54,762 nucleotides of DNA, taken from positions 1-54,762 of the forward strand of contig JAHEXV010000008.1 in the NCBI GenBank assembly GCA_023251935.1. Reading direction: 5' to 3'. Positions within the stretch are counted from its first letter, which is position 1. Each line of letters starts with the position of its first letter. This document shows positions 1 through 9,218 of the stretch, piece by piece. The position numbers and the translations under genes were made by a program. The notes beneath the pieces are model-generated. The model was given only the letters and a program-made list of their open reading frames with translations. It was not told the DNA's origin and made no database searches. The stretch comes from a bacterium (GTDB lineage: Bacteria; Actinomycetota; Thermoleophilia; Solirubrobacterales; 70-9).

Positions 1-845
1 CGGGCGAGGACCTCGGCGCCCTCGCCGAGCACCCGCTCGACCAGCGCCGCGGCGAGGACGAAGACCTGGCTCGACTCCGCCGGGCGGGCCCGCGCGTATT
101 CGATCTCCGGCCCGACGGCGACCGCGGCGTTCGAGATCAGCGTCCAAGGGGTCGTCGTCCAGACGAGCAGCCGGTCGCCCGGCGCGAGCGGCGCCCGGGC
201 CTCGCGCACCGGCAGGCCGACGTACACGGACGGGTCCTCGACGTCGTGGTACCCCTGAGCGACCTCGTGCGACGACAGGGCGGTGCCGCATCGCGGGCAG
301 TAGGGGACGACCTTATGGCGCTCGTACAGCCGCCCGTCGTCCCAGATCCGGCGCAGCGACCACCACACCGACTCGATGTAGGTGTCGGCCAGCGTCACGT
401 AGGCGTCGTCGAGATCGATCCAGAAGCCGATCCGCTCGGTGAGCCGCGCCCACTCCTCAACGTATCGAAAGACCGACTCACGGCAGCGCTGGTTGAACTC
501 GGCGATCCCGTAGGCCTCGATCTCGGCCTTCGAGGTGATGCCCAGCTCCTTCTCGACCTCGAGCTCGACCGGGAGGCCATGGCAGTCCCAGCCGGCCTTC
601 CGCGGCACGCGGTAGCCGCGCATCGTTCGGTAGCGGGGGTAGATGTCCTTGAAGACCCGCGAGAGCACGTGGTGCGAGCCCGGCTCGCCGTTCGCCGTCG
701 GCGGCCCCTCGTAGAAGCTCCACACCTCGGCGTCGGCTCGCTGCGCCAGCGAGCGGTGAAACACGTCGCCCTCCCGCCAGCGCTCGAGGACCCGCTCCTC
801 GAGCTCGGGAAAGGACTGCTTGGTGTCTACCGGCTTGAAGGCCAT
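1..845 (-). CDS. ileS: Isoleucyl-tRNA synthetase, N-terminal part (cut by left edge)
   Basis: Charges tRNA-Ile with isoleucine in the cytoplasm. About 281 N-terminal codons are present and the rest lies beyond the left edge. The class I signature region reads GPPTANGEPGSHH around residues 47-59, so GSHH takes the place of the HIGH motif. A WDCHGLPVE block follows at about 86-94, and a CPRCGTALSSHEV segment marks the start of the editing region; these are typical of IleS rather than ValS or LeuS. The ATG at 845 gives the expected N-terminus. The gene diverges from a small lipoprotein gene whose longest frame starts only 27 bases away. The KMSKS motif cannot be seen. Identification is firm. Confidence 0.95.
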   Translation of the reverse strand, partial: MAFKPVDTKQSFPELEERVLERWREGDVFHRSLAQRADAEVWSFYEGPPTANGEPGSHHVLSRVFKDIYPRYRTMRGYRVPRKAGWDCHGLPVELEVEKELGITSKAEIEAYGIAEFNQRCRESVFRYVEEWARLTERIGFWIDLDDAYVTLADTYIESVWWSLRRIWDDGRLYERHKVVPYCPRCGTALSSHEVAQGYHDVEDPSVYVGLPVREARAPLAPGDRLLVWTTTPWTLISNAAVAVGPEIEYARARPAESSQVFVLAAALVERVLGEGAEVLA

Positions 846-871
846 CGGCGCCTGATTCTGCCAAGCGCCGG

Positions 872-1465
872 GTGCGCGCCCGGTTCACCCCGGCCGGTGG
901 CGCCTTTCTGGCGCTATCCGCGAGCAAGGCGCCATCCCCCAAGTCGAGTTGCCGACCAGAGGCGGAGTTTGCCCGGCTCCGTAGCATCAGGTCCCTGCGG
1001 CGCGTCTTCCCGATTTCGATCTTGCTTGTCCTGGCCGCCGCCGGGTGCGGCTCGAGCGGCGAGAGCGCGACCCCCGTCGCCTGCCTGGCGCCGACCGCCG
1101 AGTACCTGAGCGCGCTCCGGGAGGCGCCGGGCGAGGTCCGCCTCGGCGGCGGGACCCCGATCAGCGACTGCTTCGGCGCCACCCAGGGAGCGGGCGAGCT
1201 GGCCAACGTCGGCCAGACCGTGATTGAGGCCGCCACCCGGCTCAACGCCAGGGCGCGGCGCGATCCGGGCGGGCGGGCCACTGTGATGCTCGGCTATCTC
1301 GCCGGCGCGGTTCACGAGGGTGCCTCGCACGCATCCGGCGCCGATGCCGACCTGGTCCGCCGCCTCGACGCCGCGGCGCGCTTCAGCTCCGGCGGCGGGA
1401 CGTTCGGGGCCGCCTTCGAGCGCGCCTACGGGAAGGGATACGCTGCCGGAGAGCAAGGCGGCTGA
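872..1465 (+). CDS. Small predicted lipoprotein, unknown function
   Basis: Predicted exported lipoprotein. A hydrophobic stretch ends in LLVLAAAGC, a good lipobox, followed by a polar Ser/Gly linker and about 130 residues rich in Ala and Gly. No known domain is recognised. With the GTG at 872 the lipobox Cys would be residue 59, too far in for a signal peptide, so translation probably begins downstream. The only candidates in frame are rare ones such as CTG at 995. The first 120 bases may therefore be the leader of the divergent ileS. The frame ends 12 bases before fumC and may be co-transcribed with it. The reading frame is plausible; its start and role are uncertain. Confidence 0.55.
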   Translation: MRARFTPAGGAFLALSASKAPSPKSSCRPEAEFARLRSIRSLRRVFPISILLVLAAAGCGSSGESATPVACLAPTAEYLSALREAPGEVRLGGGTPISDCFGATQGAGELANVGQTVIEAATRLNARARRDPGGRATVMLGYLAGAVHEGASHASGADADLVRRLDAAARFSSGGGTFGAAFERAYGKGYAAGEQGG

Positions 1466-1477
1466 TGGCGACGACGG

Positions 1478-2812
<1,335 letters not shown>

Positions 2813-2860
2813 AGCACTCGTAAGCCCGAACTAACGTAAGTCTGTGCTTAACTACTCGCG

Positions 2861-3205
2861 GTGGCCCATACCGGTGCGGAGATGAGTGGCGCCCTGCGGG
2901 CGATCGCCGAGCCCCGGCGGCGGGAAATCCTCCGCCTGGTGCGCGACGGCGAGCTCTCCGCCGGCGAGATCGCGAGCCACTTCGAGGTCACAAGGCCGGC
3001 GATCTCCCAGCACCTCGGGGTGCTGAAGGAGGCCGGGCTGCTGTCCCAGCGACGCGAGGGGGCGCGGCGCCTCTATCGGGCGCGCCCGGAGGGTCTCGAC
3101 GGTCTGCGCGACTTCCTCCAAGACTTCTGGGGAGACCGGCTCCGGCGGCTCAAGTGGGAGGTCGAGGCCGAGGGGCAGAGGAGGTCGAGGACGAGTGCCA
3201 ACTGA
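2861..3205 (+). CDS. ArsR/SmtB-family transcriptional regulator
   Basis: A winged-helix repressor of 114 residues. The segment from about residue 8 (ALRAIAEPRRREILRLV) through the recognition helix VTRPAISQHLGVLKEAGLL is the classical ArsR HTH. No metal-binding Cys pair is visible, which fits the AHSA1-linked subgroup that is not metal-responsive. The start is GTG at 2861; ATG at 2882 is an alternative. It overlaps the SRPBCC gene by 11 bases, the usual pairing of such regulators with an AHSA1-type protein, and a VOC gene follows. The upstream sequence at 2831-2855 holds a loose inverted repeat (CTAACGTAAG and CTTAACTA) that could be its operator. Ligand unknown. Confidence 0.88.
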   Translation: MAHTGAEMSGALRAIAEPRRREILRLVRDGELSAGEIASHFEVTRPAISQHLGVLKEAGLLSQRREGARRLYRARPEGLDGLRDFLQDFWGDRLRRLKWEVEAEGQRRSRTSAN

Positions 3206-3662
3206 GGGCGCCCGCGAGGCGGACGCGGTCGTCTGCGAGCTGCGGATCGCCGCGCAGGCCGAGGCCGTGTTCCCGTTCTTCACCGACCCCGAGCTGATCG
3301 TCCGGTGGATGGGAGATCAGGCGACACTCAACCCGCAGCCGGGCGGCGCCTATCGGCTGCGAATCGCCAGCAGCCACATCGCCCGCGGCGAGTACCTCGA
3401 GGTCGAGCCGCCCGATCGGGTCGTCCTCACCTGGGGCTGGGAGGACGAGGGAAGCCTGGTCCCGCCCGGATCGAGCACGGTCGAGGTCGAGCTGATCGTG
3501 GAGGGAGAGGGGACCCTTGTCCGCCTCACGCACCGGGACCTTCCTTCCGCGGCGCGCGACGGCCACCGGATGGGATGGGATCACTACCTCGCACGCCTGG
3601 CGGTGGCTGCCACCGGCGGCGATCCCGGACCCGACCGGGGGCCGGGTTCGGACGCCGAGTGA
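3195..3662 (+). CDS. SRPBCC (AHSA1-like) domain protein
   Basis: A START-like ligand-binding fold of the AHSA1 (activator of Hsp90 ATPase homologue 1-like) family. The 155 residues show the usual pattern: an N-terminal strand with PFFTDPELIVRWMG, a PGGAYRL turn, EVEPPDRVVLTWGWE, and a C-terminal helix beginning near GWDHYLARLA. It starts with GTG at 3195 inside the end of the ArsR gene, so the two are translationally coupled. Proteins of this pair are often linked to stress or detoxification functions, but the ligand is not known. The Pro/Gly-rich tail is weakly conserved. Confidence 0.85.
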   Translation: MPTEGAREADAVVCELRIAAQAEAVFPFFTDPELIVRWMGDQATLNPQPGGAYRLRIASSHIARGEYLEVEPPDRVVLTWGWEDEGSLVPPGSSTVEVELIVEGEGTLVRLTHRDLPSAARDGHRMGWDHYLARLAVAATGGDPGPDRGPGSDAE

Positions 3663-3729
3663 ACTTGAGGGACGAATCGACTGTACGTCGAGTGCAAGGG
3701 CGCCGCGACGGCGCCGGAAAGGAGATCAG

Positions 3730-4104
3730 ATGGGTCAGCCGGTAGTGCACTTCGAGGTGATCGGGAAGGACGGAGCCAAGCTTCAAGGCTTCTACTCGGA
3801 CCTGTTCGGCTGGGAGATCGACGCCAACAACCCGATGAACTACGGGATGGTTCAGCGCGACGGGAACACCACCGACGACGGCCTCGGGATCGGGGGCGGC
3901 ATCGGCCCGGCGCAGGAGGGAAGCGACGGCTGGGTGACGTTCTACGTCGCGACCGACGACGTCGAGGGGAGCCTGACGAAGGCCGAGAGCCTCGGCGGAT
4001 CGCGGGTGATGGGCCCGATGGAGGTCCCGGAGGGCCCCGAGATCGGCCTCTTCAACGACCCGGAGGGACACCTGGTCGGAGTGGTCAAGATGCGGGACGC
4101 CTAG
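3730..4104 (+). CDS. VOC (glyoxalase/bleomycin-resistance-like) family protein
   Basis: A single vicinal-oxygen-chelate domain protein of 124 residues. It opens with VVHFEVIGKDGAKLQGFYSD, has FGWEID as the usual first-module end, and closes with FNDPEGHLVGVVKM. The start ATG at 3730 is chosen because GAAAGGAG lies just upstream and the VOC fold starts at once; the frame stays open farther upstream but that part is the end of the previous gene in another phase. It is the third gene of a likely arsR-SRPBCC-VOC unit and is followed by a hairpin terminator. Substrate unknown; enzymes and binding proteins both occur in this family. Confidence 0.85.
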   Translation: MGQPVVHFEVIGKDGAKLQGFYSDLFGWEIDANNPMNYGMVQRDGNTTDDGLGIGGGIGPAQEGSDGWVTFYVATDDVEGSLTKAESLGGSRVMGPMEVPEGPEIGLFNDPEGHLVGVVKMRDA

Positions 4105-4121
4105 CGCGACCTTCGTCTCGG

Positions 4122-4150
4122 AGCGGCCGCGGCGTAACGCCGCGGCCGCT
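4122..4150 (+). terminator. Strong hairpin, likely terminator of the arsR-VOC unit
   Basis: Perfect 13-bp inverted repeat (AGCGGCCGCGGCG and its complement) with a 3-base loop TAA, lying 18 bases after the VOC stop codon and before msrA. There is no clear T-run after it, as is common in high-GC actinobacteria, so its role is inferred from position and stability. Confidence 0.6.
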
Positions 4151-4203
4151 TGCTCGTCCAAGGGGTAGAGGCGCAACCCGCGCCATAATCCGGAAGGAGC
4201 CCC

Positions 4204-4722
4204 ATGGACACCCCCACCACGACCACCGACGCGCAGACGCGGACCGAGAAGGCCACCTTCGGCGCCGGCTGCTTCTGGCAGGTCGAGGCCACCTTCCAGG
4301 AGCTCCCGGGGGTGCTCGAGACCGCGGTCGGCTACGAGGGCGGCGAGGTCGACAATCCGACCTACGAGCAGGTCTGCAGCGGCACCACGGGTCACGTCGA
4401 GGTCTGCCAGGTGATCTTCGACCCGTCGAAGGTGAGCTACGAGGAGCTGGTCTCCAAGTACTTCGAGATCCACGACCCGACCCAGCTGAACCGCCAGGGG
4501 GTCGACGTCGGCTACCAGTACCGCTCCGTGATCTTCGCCGACTCCGAGGAGCAGGCAGAGACCGCCCGCCAGGTGATCGAGCGCACGCAGCCGCGCTTTC
4601 GGGATCCGATCGTCACCGAGGTCGAGCCCGCGAAGCCGTTCTGGCGGGCGGAGGAGTACCACCAGTGCTACCTCTCCAAGCGCCAGTCCGGAGGGCTGAT
4701 CGGGACGCTGTTCGGCCGCTGA
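4204..4722 (+). CDS. msrA: Peptide methionine-(S)-S-oxide reductase
   Basis: Repairs oxidised methionine (S-sulfoxide) with electrons from thioredoxin. The active-site motif GAGCFW holds the catalytic Cys at residue 23. The family blocks VGYEGGEVDNPTYEQVCSGTTGH and FEIHDPTQLNRQGVDVG-type sequence follow, and a YHQCYLSK segment near the C-terminus supplies a probable resolving Cys. The length of 172 residues is normal for MsrA without a fused MsrB. ATG at 4204 has GGAAGGAG just upstream. It is a single gene between a hairpin terminator and a convergent propeller gene. Confidence 0.95.
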   Translation: MDTPTTTTDAQTRTEKATFGAGCFWQVEATFQELPGVLETAVGYEGGEVDNPTYEQVCSGTTGHVEVCQVIFDPSKVSYEELVSKYFEIHDPTQLNRQGVDVGYQYRSVIFADSEEQAETARQVIERTQPRFRDPIVTEVEPAKPFWRAEEYHQCYLSKRQSGGLIGTLFGR

Positions 4723-4746
4723 GCGCCAGCGCCCGGGCGCGGGCCG

Positions 4747-6102
4747 CTAGAAGAGCGGCCCGCGCTCGAAGATGTCGCTGTCGTTGTTTTGGTCGTTCGC
4801 CGCGTAGCGGTCCGCTGAGGCGAAGGCCACCCACTTGCCGTCCGCCGAAAGGGCGGGCAGCGCGGCGTCGACGTTGCCGAGTGGATCGCCGTTGGACTTC
4901 ACGGTGACGAGCTTCGTCTTTCCCTGGGTGCGGTCCCGGACGTAGACGTCGCCGACCAGGTCGGTGTCCTTCGGGGAGAGCTGCGCCAGCGAGTCGAAGG
5001 CGACGAAGCGCCCGTTGCCCGAGATCTCGATCGGGTGCGGGTCGGTGTAGCCGCTCGCTCCGGTCGCCTGCTTGCCGTTCGACTTCACGCTGACGAGCGA
5101 GGTCTTGTGGGTGTCCAGGTTGCGCACGAACACGTCGGCGAAGTTCGGGTTATCGTCGGACCCGTTGTAGATGCCGAAGGAGTTGAAGGCGACCAACTTG
5201 CCGTCGCCTGAGATGACCGGGTGGGTCGAGCTGACGTTGGAGGGAGGGGTCTGGCCCGGATATGTGGGCTCGTCCCCGTTCGAGCTCAAGCTGGCGCGGA
5301 CGGTCTTCTGCGCCTTCATGTTGCGAACGAAGACGTCTCTGTCGACCAGGAACTGGTAGTCGGTGTCCGAGGTCATCTGACCGTCGAAGGACTGGAAGGC
5401 GATCTTCTGCCCGTTCGCCGAGAGCGAGGGCTCGGAGCTGTCTTGTTCAGGCTGCGAGCCGTCGTTGCGGAGGCTCACCTGCTCGGTCTTCCCGTTCGTC
5501 AGGTCGTGGCGGTAGACGTCCAGGTCCCCGTTCACGTCGGCGTTCGAGAAGGCCCCGTCGGTGTCCCAGGCGACGTAGCGGCCATTTGCGGAGATCCGAG
5601 GATCGCTGCTGTCGGCGAAGACCTGGTCGCCGTTCGACTTGACGCTGGTCCGGGTGGTCTTGCCGCTCTTCATGTCGTGCACGTAGACGTCCTCGAAGCC
5701 GTTGGTGTCGCCGCCGACGAGCGGGGCGCCGGAGCGGAAGGCGACCTCTTGGCCGTCGCCCGAGAGCGAGCAGCTGTCGCTGTCGCCCGTCGCGGCCTCC
5801 TTGCCGTTCGACTTGATGCTGACGCGCTTCGTCTTGCCCGTCCTGCGATCGTGGACGAAGACGTCGTCATCGTTGTTCGCGTCTCCGCCCGTGAACTTGC
5901 TGACGGATTCGAAGCAGACATAGCGACCATTGCCGGAAACCGACGGGAAGTCGCTTCCGAAGGGGCCTTCGTTCCCGTTCGACTTGACGCTGACGCGGGT
6001 GGTCTTCAACTTCGCGCCCGCTCCGGCGGCCAGCGAGGCCGAGGCGAGGATGGCGATCAGCGCGGCGAGGACGGCTGCGGTTGTCCGCCTGGCTCCGTTC
6101 AT
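4747..6102 (-). CDS. Secreted PD40/TolB-like beta-propeller protein
   Basis: An exported protein of 451 residues. The start ATG at 6102 is followed by a clear signal peptide (MNGARRTTAAVLAALIAILA, then an Ala-rich cleavage region). The rest is built of about seven repeats of 55-65 residues, each with a VSVKSNG-type strand, a LSGDGQEVAFRS-type strand and a DVYVHDMKSGKT-type strand. This is the WD40-like/PD40 pattern of TolB-type propellers. Repeat copies differ enough to suggest an old family. No catalytic domain is attached, so a binding or surface role is inferred. It diverges from an RTX-like gene, with a hairpin and direct repeats between them. Confidence 0.85.
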   Translation of the reverse strand: MNGARRTTAAVLAALIAILASASLAAGAGAKLKTTRVSVKSNGNEGPFGSDFPSVSGNGRYVCFESVSKFTGGDANNDDDVFVHDRRTGKTKRVSIKSNGKEAATGDSDSCSLSGDGQEVAFRSGAPLVGGDTNGFEDVYVHDMKSGKTTRTSVKSNGDQVFADSSDPRISANGRYVAWDTDGAFSNADVNGDLDVYRHDLTNGKTEQVSLRNDGSQPEQDSSEPSLSANGQKIAFQSFDGQMTSDTDYQFLVDRDVFVRNMKAQKTVRASLSSNGDEPTYPGQTPPSNVSSTHPVISGDGKLVAFNSFGIYNGSDDNPNFADVFVRNLDTHKTSLVSVKSNGKQATGASGYTDPHPIEISGNGRFVAFDSLAQLSPKDTDLVGDVYVRDRTQGKTKLVTVKSNGDPLGNVDAALPALSADGKWVAFASADRYAANDQNNDSDIFERGPLF

Positions 6103-6145
6103 GCGACCAAGGTACCTGGGAATCGCCGGCTTGTCATCATCCCCA

Positions 6146-6165
6146 GGTGTGGTTTCGACCACACC
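6146..6165. promoter_or_regulatory. Inverted repeat between two divergent secreted-protein genes
   Basis: GGTGTGGT, loop TTCG, ACCACACC: a perfect 8-bp inverted repeat in the 97-base gap between the propeller gene (start 6102, minus) and the RTX-like gene (start 6200, plus). Two copies of AAGCGTTGGT follow at 6169-6178 and 6185-6194, ending just before the plus-strand start. The arrangement looks like operator or promoter structure shared by both genes; no regulator is assigned. Confidence 0.45.
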
Positions 6166-6199
6166 CAAAAGCGTTGGTTTCGAGAAGCGTTGGTCTTGT

Positions 6200-6796
6200 A
6201 TGGTCGCCCGGCTTCCGCTTGCGGTGAGCATGATCGTCGTTTCGGCTGGGCTCGCTGCCGCATCACCGGCCTTCGCGGCGCCGGGCGTCAGCGTCTCGGG
6301 CACGACGCTGATCGTCACGGCCGTGCCGGGCGCCAAGGACAACCTGCAGATAACCCGTCCATCGCAGGCGAGGATGCGGGTGAGCGACTTCCCCAGCGGC
6401 GTGTATACGGGCTCCGCCGTCCACGCCGGCGCCAGTTGCGCTCAGACCGGGACCAAACAGGTCAGTTGCGTAGCGACCGGCGTCGAGCGGATCGAGGTCT
6501 CATCGGGAGATCTGCCGGACAAGGTCGTCAACTCGACCGGGATCCCGAGTTCGCTCGACGGCGGATCCGCCAACGACAACCTGATCGGCGGCTCGGCCAG
6601 GGACACCCTGATCGGCGGCCGGGGCCCCGACGTGCTCCAGGGTAAGAACGGAAATGACCAGCTTCTCGCCCGCGACGGCGCCTCCGACGATTTGATCGAC
6701 TGCGATGGAGGGGCCGGGGACCGAGTCGAGCTCGACCTCCTCCCCCTCGACCCCAACGCCCTGGTCAAGAGTTGCGAGACGAAGACCCGCGGCTGA
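6200..6796 (+). CDS. Secreted RTX-like (calcium-binding repeat) protein, copy 1
   Basis: Exported protein of 198 residues. ATG at 6200 gives a signal peptide (MVARLPLAVSMIVVSAGLAA, then ASPAFA). A beta-rich domain with two Cys follows, then degenerate RTX nonapeptides (GGSANDNLIGGSARDTLIGG, GRGPDVLQGKNGNDQLLARD) and a C-terminal tail ending CETKTRG. Such repeats bind calcium in known RTX proteins. Lack of a typical type I secretion signal and presence of a Sec signal point to Sec export. A second intact relative lies at 49933-50604 and a scrap of another at 9048-9149, all with the CETK-R tail. No ribosome binding site is obvious. Function unknown. Confidence 0.8.
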   Translation: MVARLPLAVSMIVVSAGLAAASPAFAAPGVSVSGTTLIVTAVPGAKDNLQITRPSQARMRVSDFPSGVYTGSAVHAGASCAQTGTKQVSCVATGVERIEVSSGDLPDKVVNSTGIPSSLDGGSANDNLIGGSARDTLIGGRGPDVLQGKNGNDQLLARDGASDDLIDCDGGAGDRVELDLLPLDPNALVKSCETKTRG

Positions 6797-6822
6797 GGGG
6801 GGCCATCTCCTCTCCCCCTCAG
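6793..6822. terminator. Bidirectional terminator formed by two stop codons
   Basis: CTGAGGGGG (6793-6801) and CCCCCTCAG (6814-6822) form a perfect 9-bp stem with a 12-base loop. The left arm contains the TGA of the RTX-like gene and the right arm contains the TGA of the convergent propeller pseudogene, so one hairpin serves both. Confidence 0.6.
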
Positions 6823-7785
6823 GGGCCCTTGCCGTCGACGTCGAGGCTGAAGGGGTTGAAGACGTGAGGAATGAAGCTCCGCTTCGCGTGGCTGCCGTTG
6901 AGCCTGGCTCGCCCGATGCTCCCGTAGAGCTTGCCCACCGTGGGCTGGTTGGTCCAGTAGATGTGCTTGCGGTCGACCGCCAGCCCACTCGGTGAGCTGA
7001 TGCCGGTGTTGAAGGTGGCGCCCTTGATAAACGAGTTGTTGACGCTGGACTCCGAGCCGTTGATCTTGGCGCGCCCGACCGTCGTCCCGCGGAAGTTCAC
7101 CGCCGGTTGGGTGTTCGTCCAGTAGACGTGGCGGCCGTTCACGGCGACGGCGCACGGCGCACGGCGCACGGCCCACGTCGAGCCAGGTGTGATTTGCGGG
7201 TCCCACGTCAACTGATGCCCGCGCGATGTAGTGGGATTCGCTCCAGTAGACGTGCTTGGCGTCCACGTCGAAGCCGCAGATGTAGCTCCCAGCGCCGGGT
7301 TCCGTGTACCCGCCTCCGGGGTTCGACTTCGGGGCGCGGTCGATGGCGTTGTTGCCTGTCTGGCAGGTGTTCTTCAGCCAGAACAGGTCGGCGGAGGTTG
7401 CCCGCACCCCGAAGACGCCGCAGTACGTCGCGGCGTAGCGGTACGCGTGATCGGGGTGCTTGCCGGCGATGGTCGCGCGCCCGATCCTCGCCATGGTGGG
7501 ATTGCTGCCCGACTCCCCCCAGAAGACGTGCTTGCCATCGCTCGCGACGCCCGCGCCGTAGTAGATGCCCTGGACGAGCGCCGCCTTGGCGTGGGTGCCG
7601 TCGAGATCCGCACGTCCAATCTTGCTGTTGGCGCTGTCGTAGCTCGACCAGTACACCTAGGCGCCGGCGCTCGCCGCGGTAAGCATGAGAACCGATGTCG
7701 CCAGCAGCGCGGCGGCACCCGCGATCAGGCGGCGACGCGCTAGCTCATGCGTGAGCGACCCCTCCCGGTGACGCAACCTCGCCAC
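6819..7785 (-). pseudogene. Broken YWTD-type beta-propeller gene
   Basis: Remains of a secreted propeller with YWTD-like repeats (VYWSSYDSANSKIGRADLDG, HVFWGESG, KHVYWSES, RHVYWTN, KHIYWTN). Reading down the minus strand, GTG at 7785 begins a signal peptide ending MLTAASAGA. An in-frame TAG (7657-7659) follows at once, and the propeller continues in the same frame from GTG at 7656. Near 7150-7176 the frame is lost inside a 7-bp tandem repeat and continues one base out of phase to TGA at 6819. Removing one repeat unit restores the frame exactly, joining the two halves smoothly. Two separate lesions make it a pseudogene unless phase variation or stop readthrough acts. Confidence 0.85.
7149..7176. 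repeat. 7-bp tandem repeat at the frameshift
   Basis: Three perfect GGCGCAC units (7149-7155, 7156-7162, 7163-7169) and one variant GGCCCAC (7170-7176) lie inside the propeller pseudogene. One unit too many moves the reading frame by one base, so slipped-strand copying explains the frameshift. Confidence 0.85.
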
Positions 7786-7890
7786 AGACCAAGGATACCC
7801 CGAGTCCGCCCGCTGTACCCGGCGTTCACCCGGGCATGCCCGCGCCACCGGCCACGATGGTCGGCAGCGCGGGCGCAGACGCCGATCGCG

Positions 7891-8673
7891 TCAGCCCTTG
7901 TGGAAGGAGACGAGCCTCAGCACCTCGCGCGGGCCCTTGACCGTGACCTCGCGAACGGTGCCGATCCCGCGAACGTAGTACTTGTTGTCGATCACCCCGG
8001 GCTCGAGCGGCGTCCACTCCTTGGTCCGGAGGGCGTGGTGGGAGGACACAAAGGGCACCGAGACCGATGCGTTCAGGTCGAGGACCTTGAAGTGGTCCTC
8101 AGCCTGGCCCTTGAGAAACTCCTGGCGGGCGGATTGCCCGACCTTCGGATGCCCTGAGATCAAGACCCCGGCCCGGGCGCCGTTCACACCGGCTTTGAAG
8201 GAGCCCTCGGTGCTGGTCGTGTTGCCGTGTCTGTCGAGCTCCTTGGTCGCCTCGCCGAGGTACCACACGTTGCGGTGGCGATCCTGGGCGTAGAAGTCGT
8301 TCGTGACCTCCTCGCGCCTGCCATGCACTCGAACGACATCGTGGACCACCGTCGCCTTGACGCCCAGGATCCTCTTGGTCCTGTGGGTCACCCTCATGTC
8401 GTCAACCATCTTCGTGTGGCCCTTTGCGCCCTTGTAGTGCCACCTACTCCCCGGCTTCAGCGGAAAGTAGGGGTTGTCGACTCGACGGACGAAATCGCTC
8501 GGACTGAGTGTCGCCGGCCATCCTGGCCCGGCACCCGACTTGATCGGGCCGGGCGTCTGGGGAGCCGCCGGAGTCGTTGCGGCGGCGGTTGCGGATCCCC
8601 CTCCAATCAGCGCCGAGGCTATTCCCAGCGCCAGGATCGCCCTCCCCCGGATCGAGTGATTCCTCGAGTTCAC
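7891..8673 (-). CDS. Exported protein of unknown function
   Basis: A 260-residue protein with a signal peptide. GTG at 8673 is preferred because AAGGAGGA stands six bases before it and the hydrophobic segment (RAILALGIASALIGGGSA) then lies near the N-terminus; the frame is open farther upstream without a good start. After a Pro/Gly linker comes NPYFPLKPGSRWHYKG, then alternating beta-type sequence with ATVVHDVVRVHGRREEVTND and a DFYAQDRHRNVWYLGE segment. The alternation suggests a beta-barrel or lipocalin-like fold. No motif gives a function. Neighbours are other secreted proteins and pseudogenes. Confidence 0.75.
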   Translation of the reverse strand: MNSRNHSIRGRAILALGIASALIGGGSATAAATTPAAPQTPGPIKSGAGPGWPATLSPSDFVRRVDNPYFPLKPGSRWHYKGAKGHTKMVDDMRVTHRTKRILGVKATVVHDVVRVHGRREEVTNDFYAQDRHRNVWYLGEATKELDRHGNTTSTEGSFKAGVNGARAGVLISGHPKVGQSARQEFLKGQAEDHFKVLDLNASVSVPFVSSHHALRTKEWTPLEPGVIDNKYYVRGIGTVREVTVKGPREVLRLVSFHKG

Positions 8674-9047
8674 TGCTGTCCTCCTTCGGGTGGGACGTTT
8701 TCCCCACCCACGGTAGGTGGATGGGATGAAAGAGGGATGAATGTGCACGGCCCGTCGAACGCGAGCCCTCGTCAATCGGCAGCGCGGCCGCTCTCGCCCC
8801 GTCGATCGCAAGAGCCGCACGGCCGCTGCACCGGTCCGCCTGATAGCCATAGCCTTGGAGTTGCCCTGGCTTGGGGGTGCGGACGCGGTCCGGCGCGTTC
8901 GATGCTGGAGCCGACGAGAGGAGGCTCGGGGGACGAGGGCCGGCGGGGGGCGGGGGTACGCCTAGCTCGAGCGCCGCACGTGCCTAGCCGTGGACAGCGC
9001 CTGGCTCTTTTGGCGACCGCCGCTCGAGATGGATCCCTCCTAGGGAA

Positions 9048-9149
9048 CCTGTTCTTCGTCTCACAGCCGGTGGCAGTGTCGGTGTCGGAGCCGGCCGAGC
9101 AGACGTCGGTGTTGGGGCCACCGTCGAGACTGTCATCGCCCGAGCCACC
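9048..9149 (-). pseudogene. C-terminal scrap of an RTX-like gene
   Basis: About 34 codons on the minus strand read GGSGDDSLDGGPNTDVCSAG, then an acidic Thr/Asp stretch ending GCETKNR. This matches the RTX-like repeat plus the C-terminal CETK-R tail of the two intact proteins in this window. The codon just before it (9150-9152) is an in-frame TAG, and the preceding part (LNVEGTL) looks like the same protein interrupted by that stop. No start or upstream domain remains. Confidence 0.6.
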
Positions 9150-9218
9150 CTAGAGGGTGCCTTCCACGTTGAGGCGGCGCCCGAGTTAGGGCGTTCGCCC
9201 ATCGCTGAAAGCGATCGA

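Noticed and set aside
846-1010. T-box riboswitch before ileS
   Set aside because: Such elements are known before actinobacterial ileS, but no convincing GGGUGGNACCGCG-type block or specifier stem was found; the nearest strings miss key bases.
5930-6199. Longer N-terminus for the first RTX-like protein
   Set aside because: The frame is open upstream, but that part is antisense to the propeller gene and the signal peptide begins properly at 6200.
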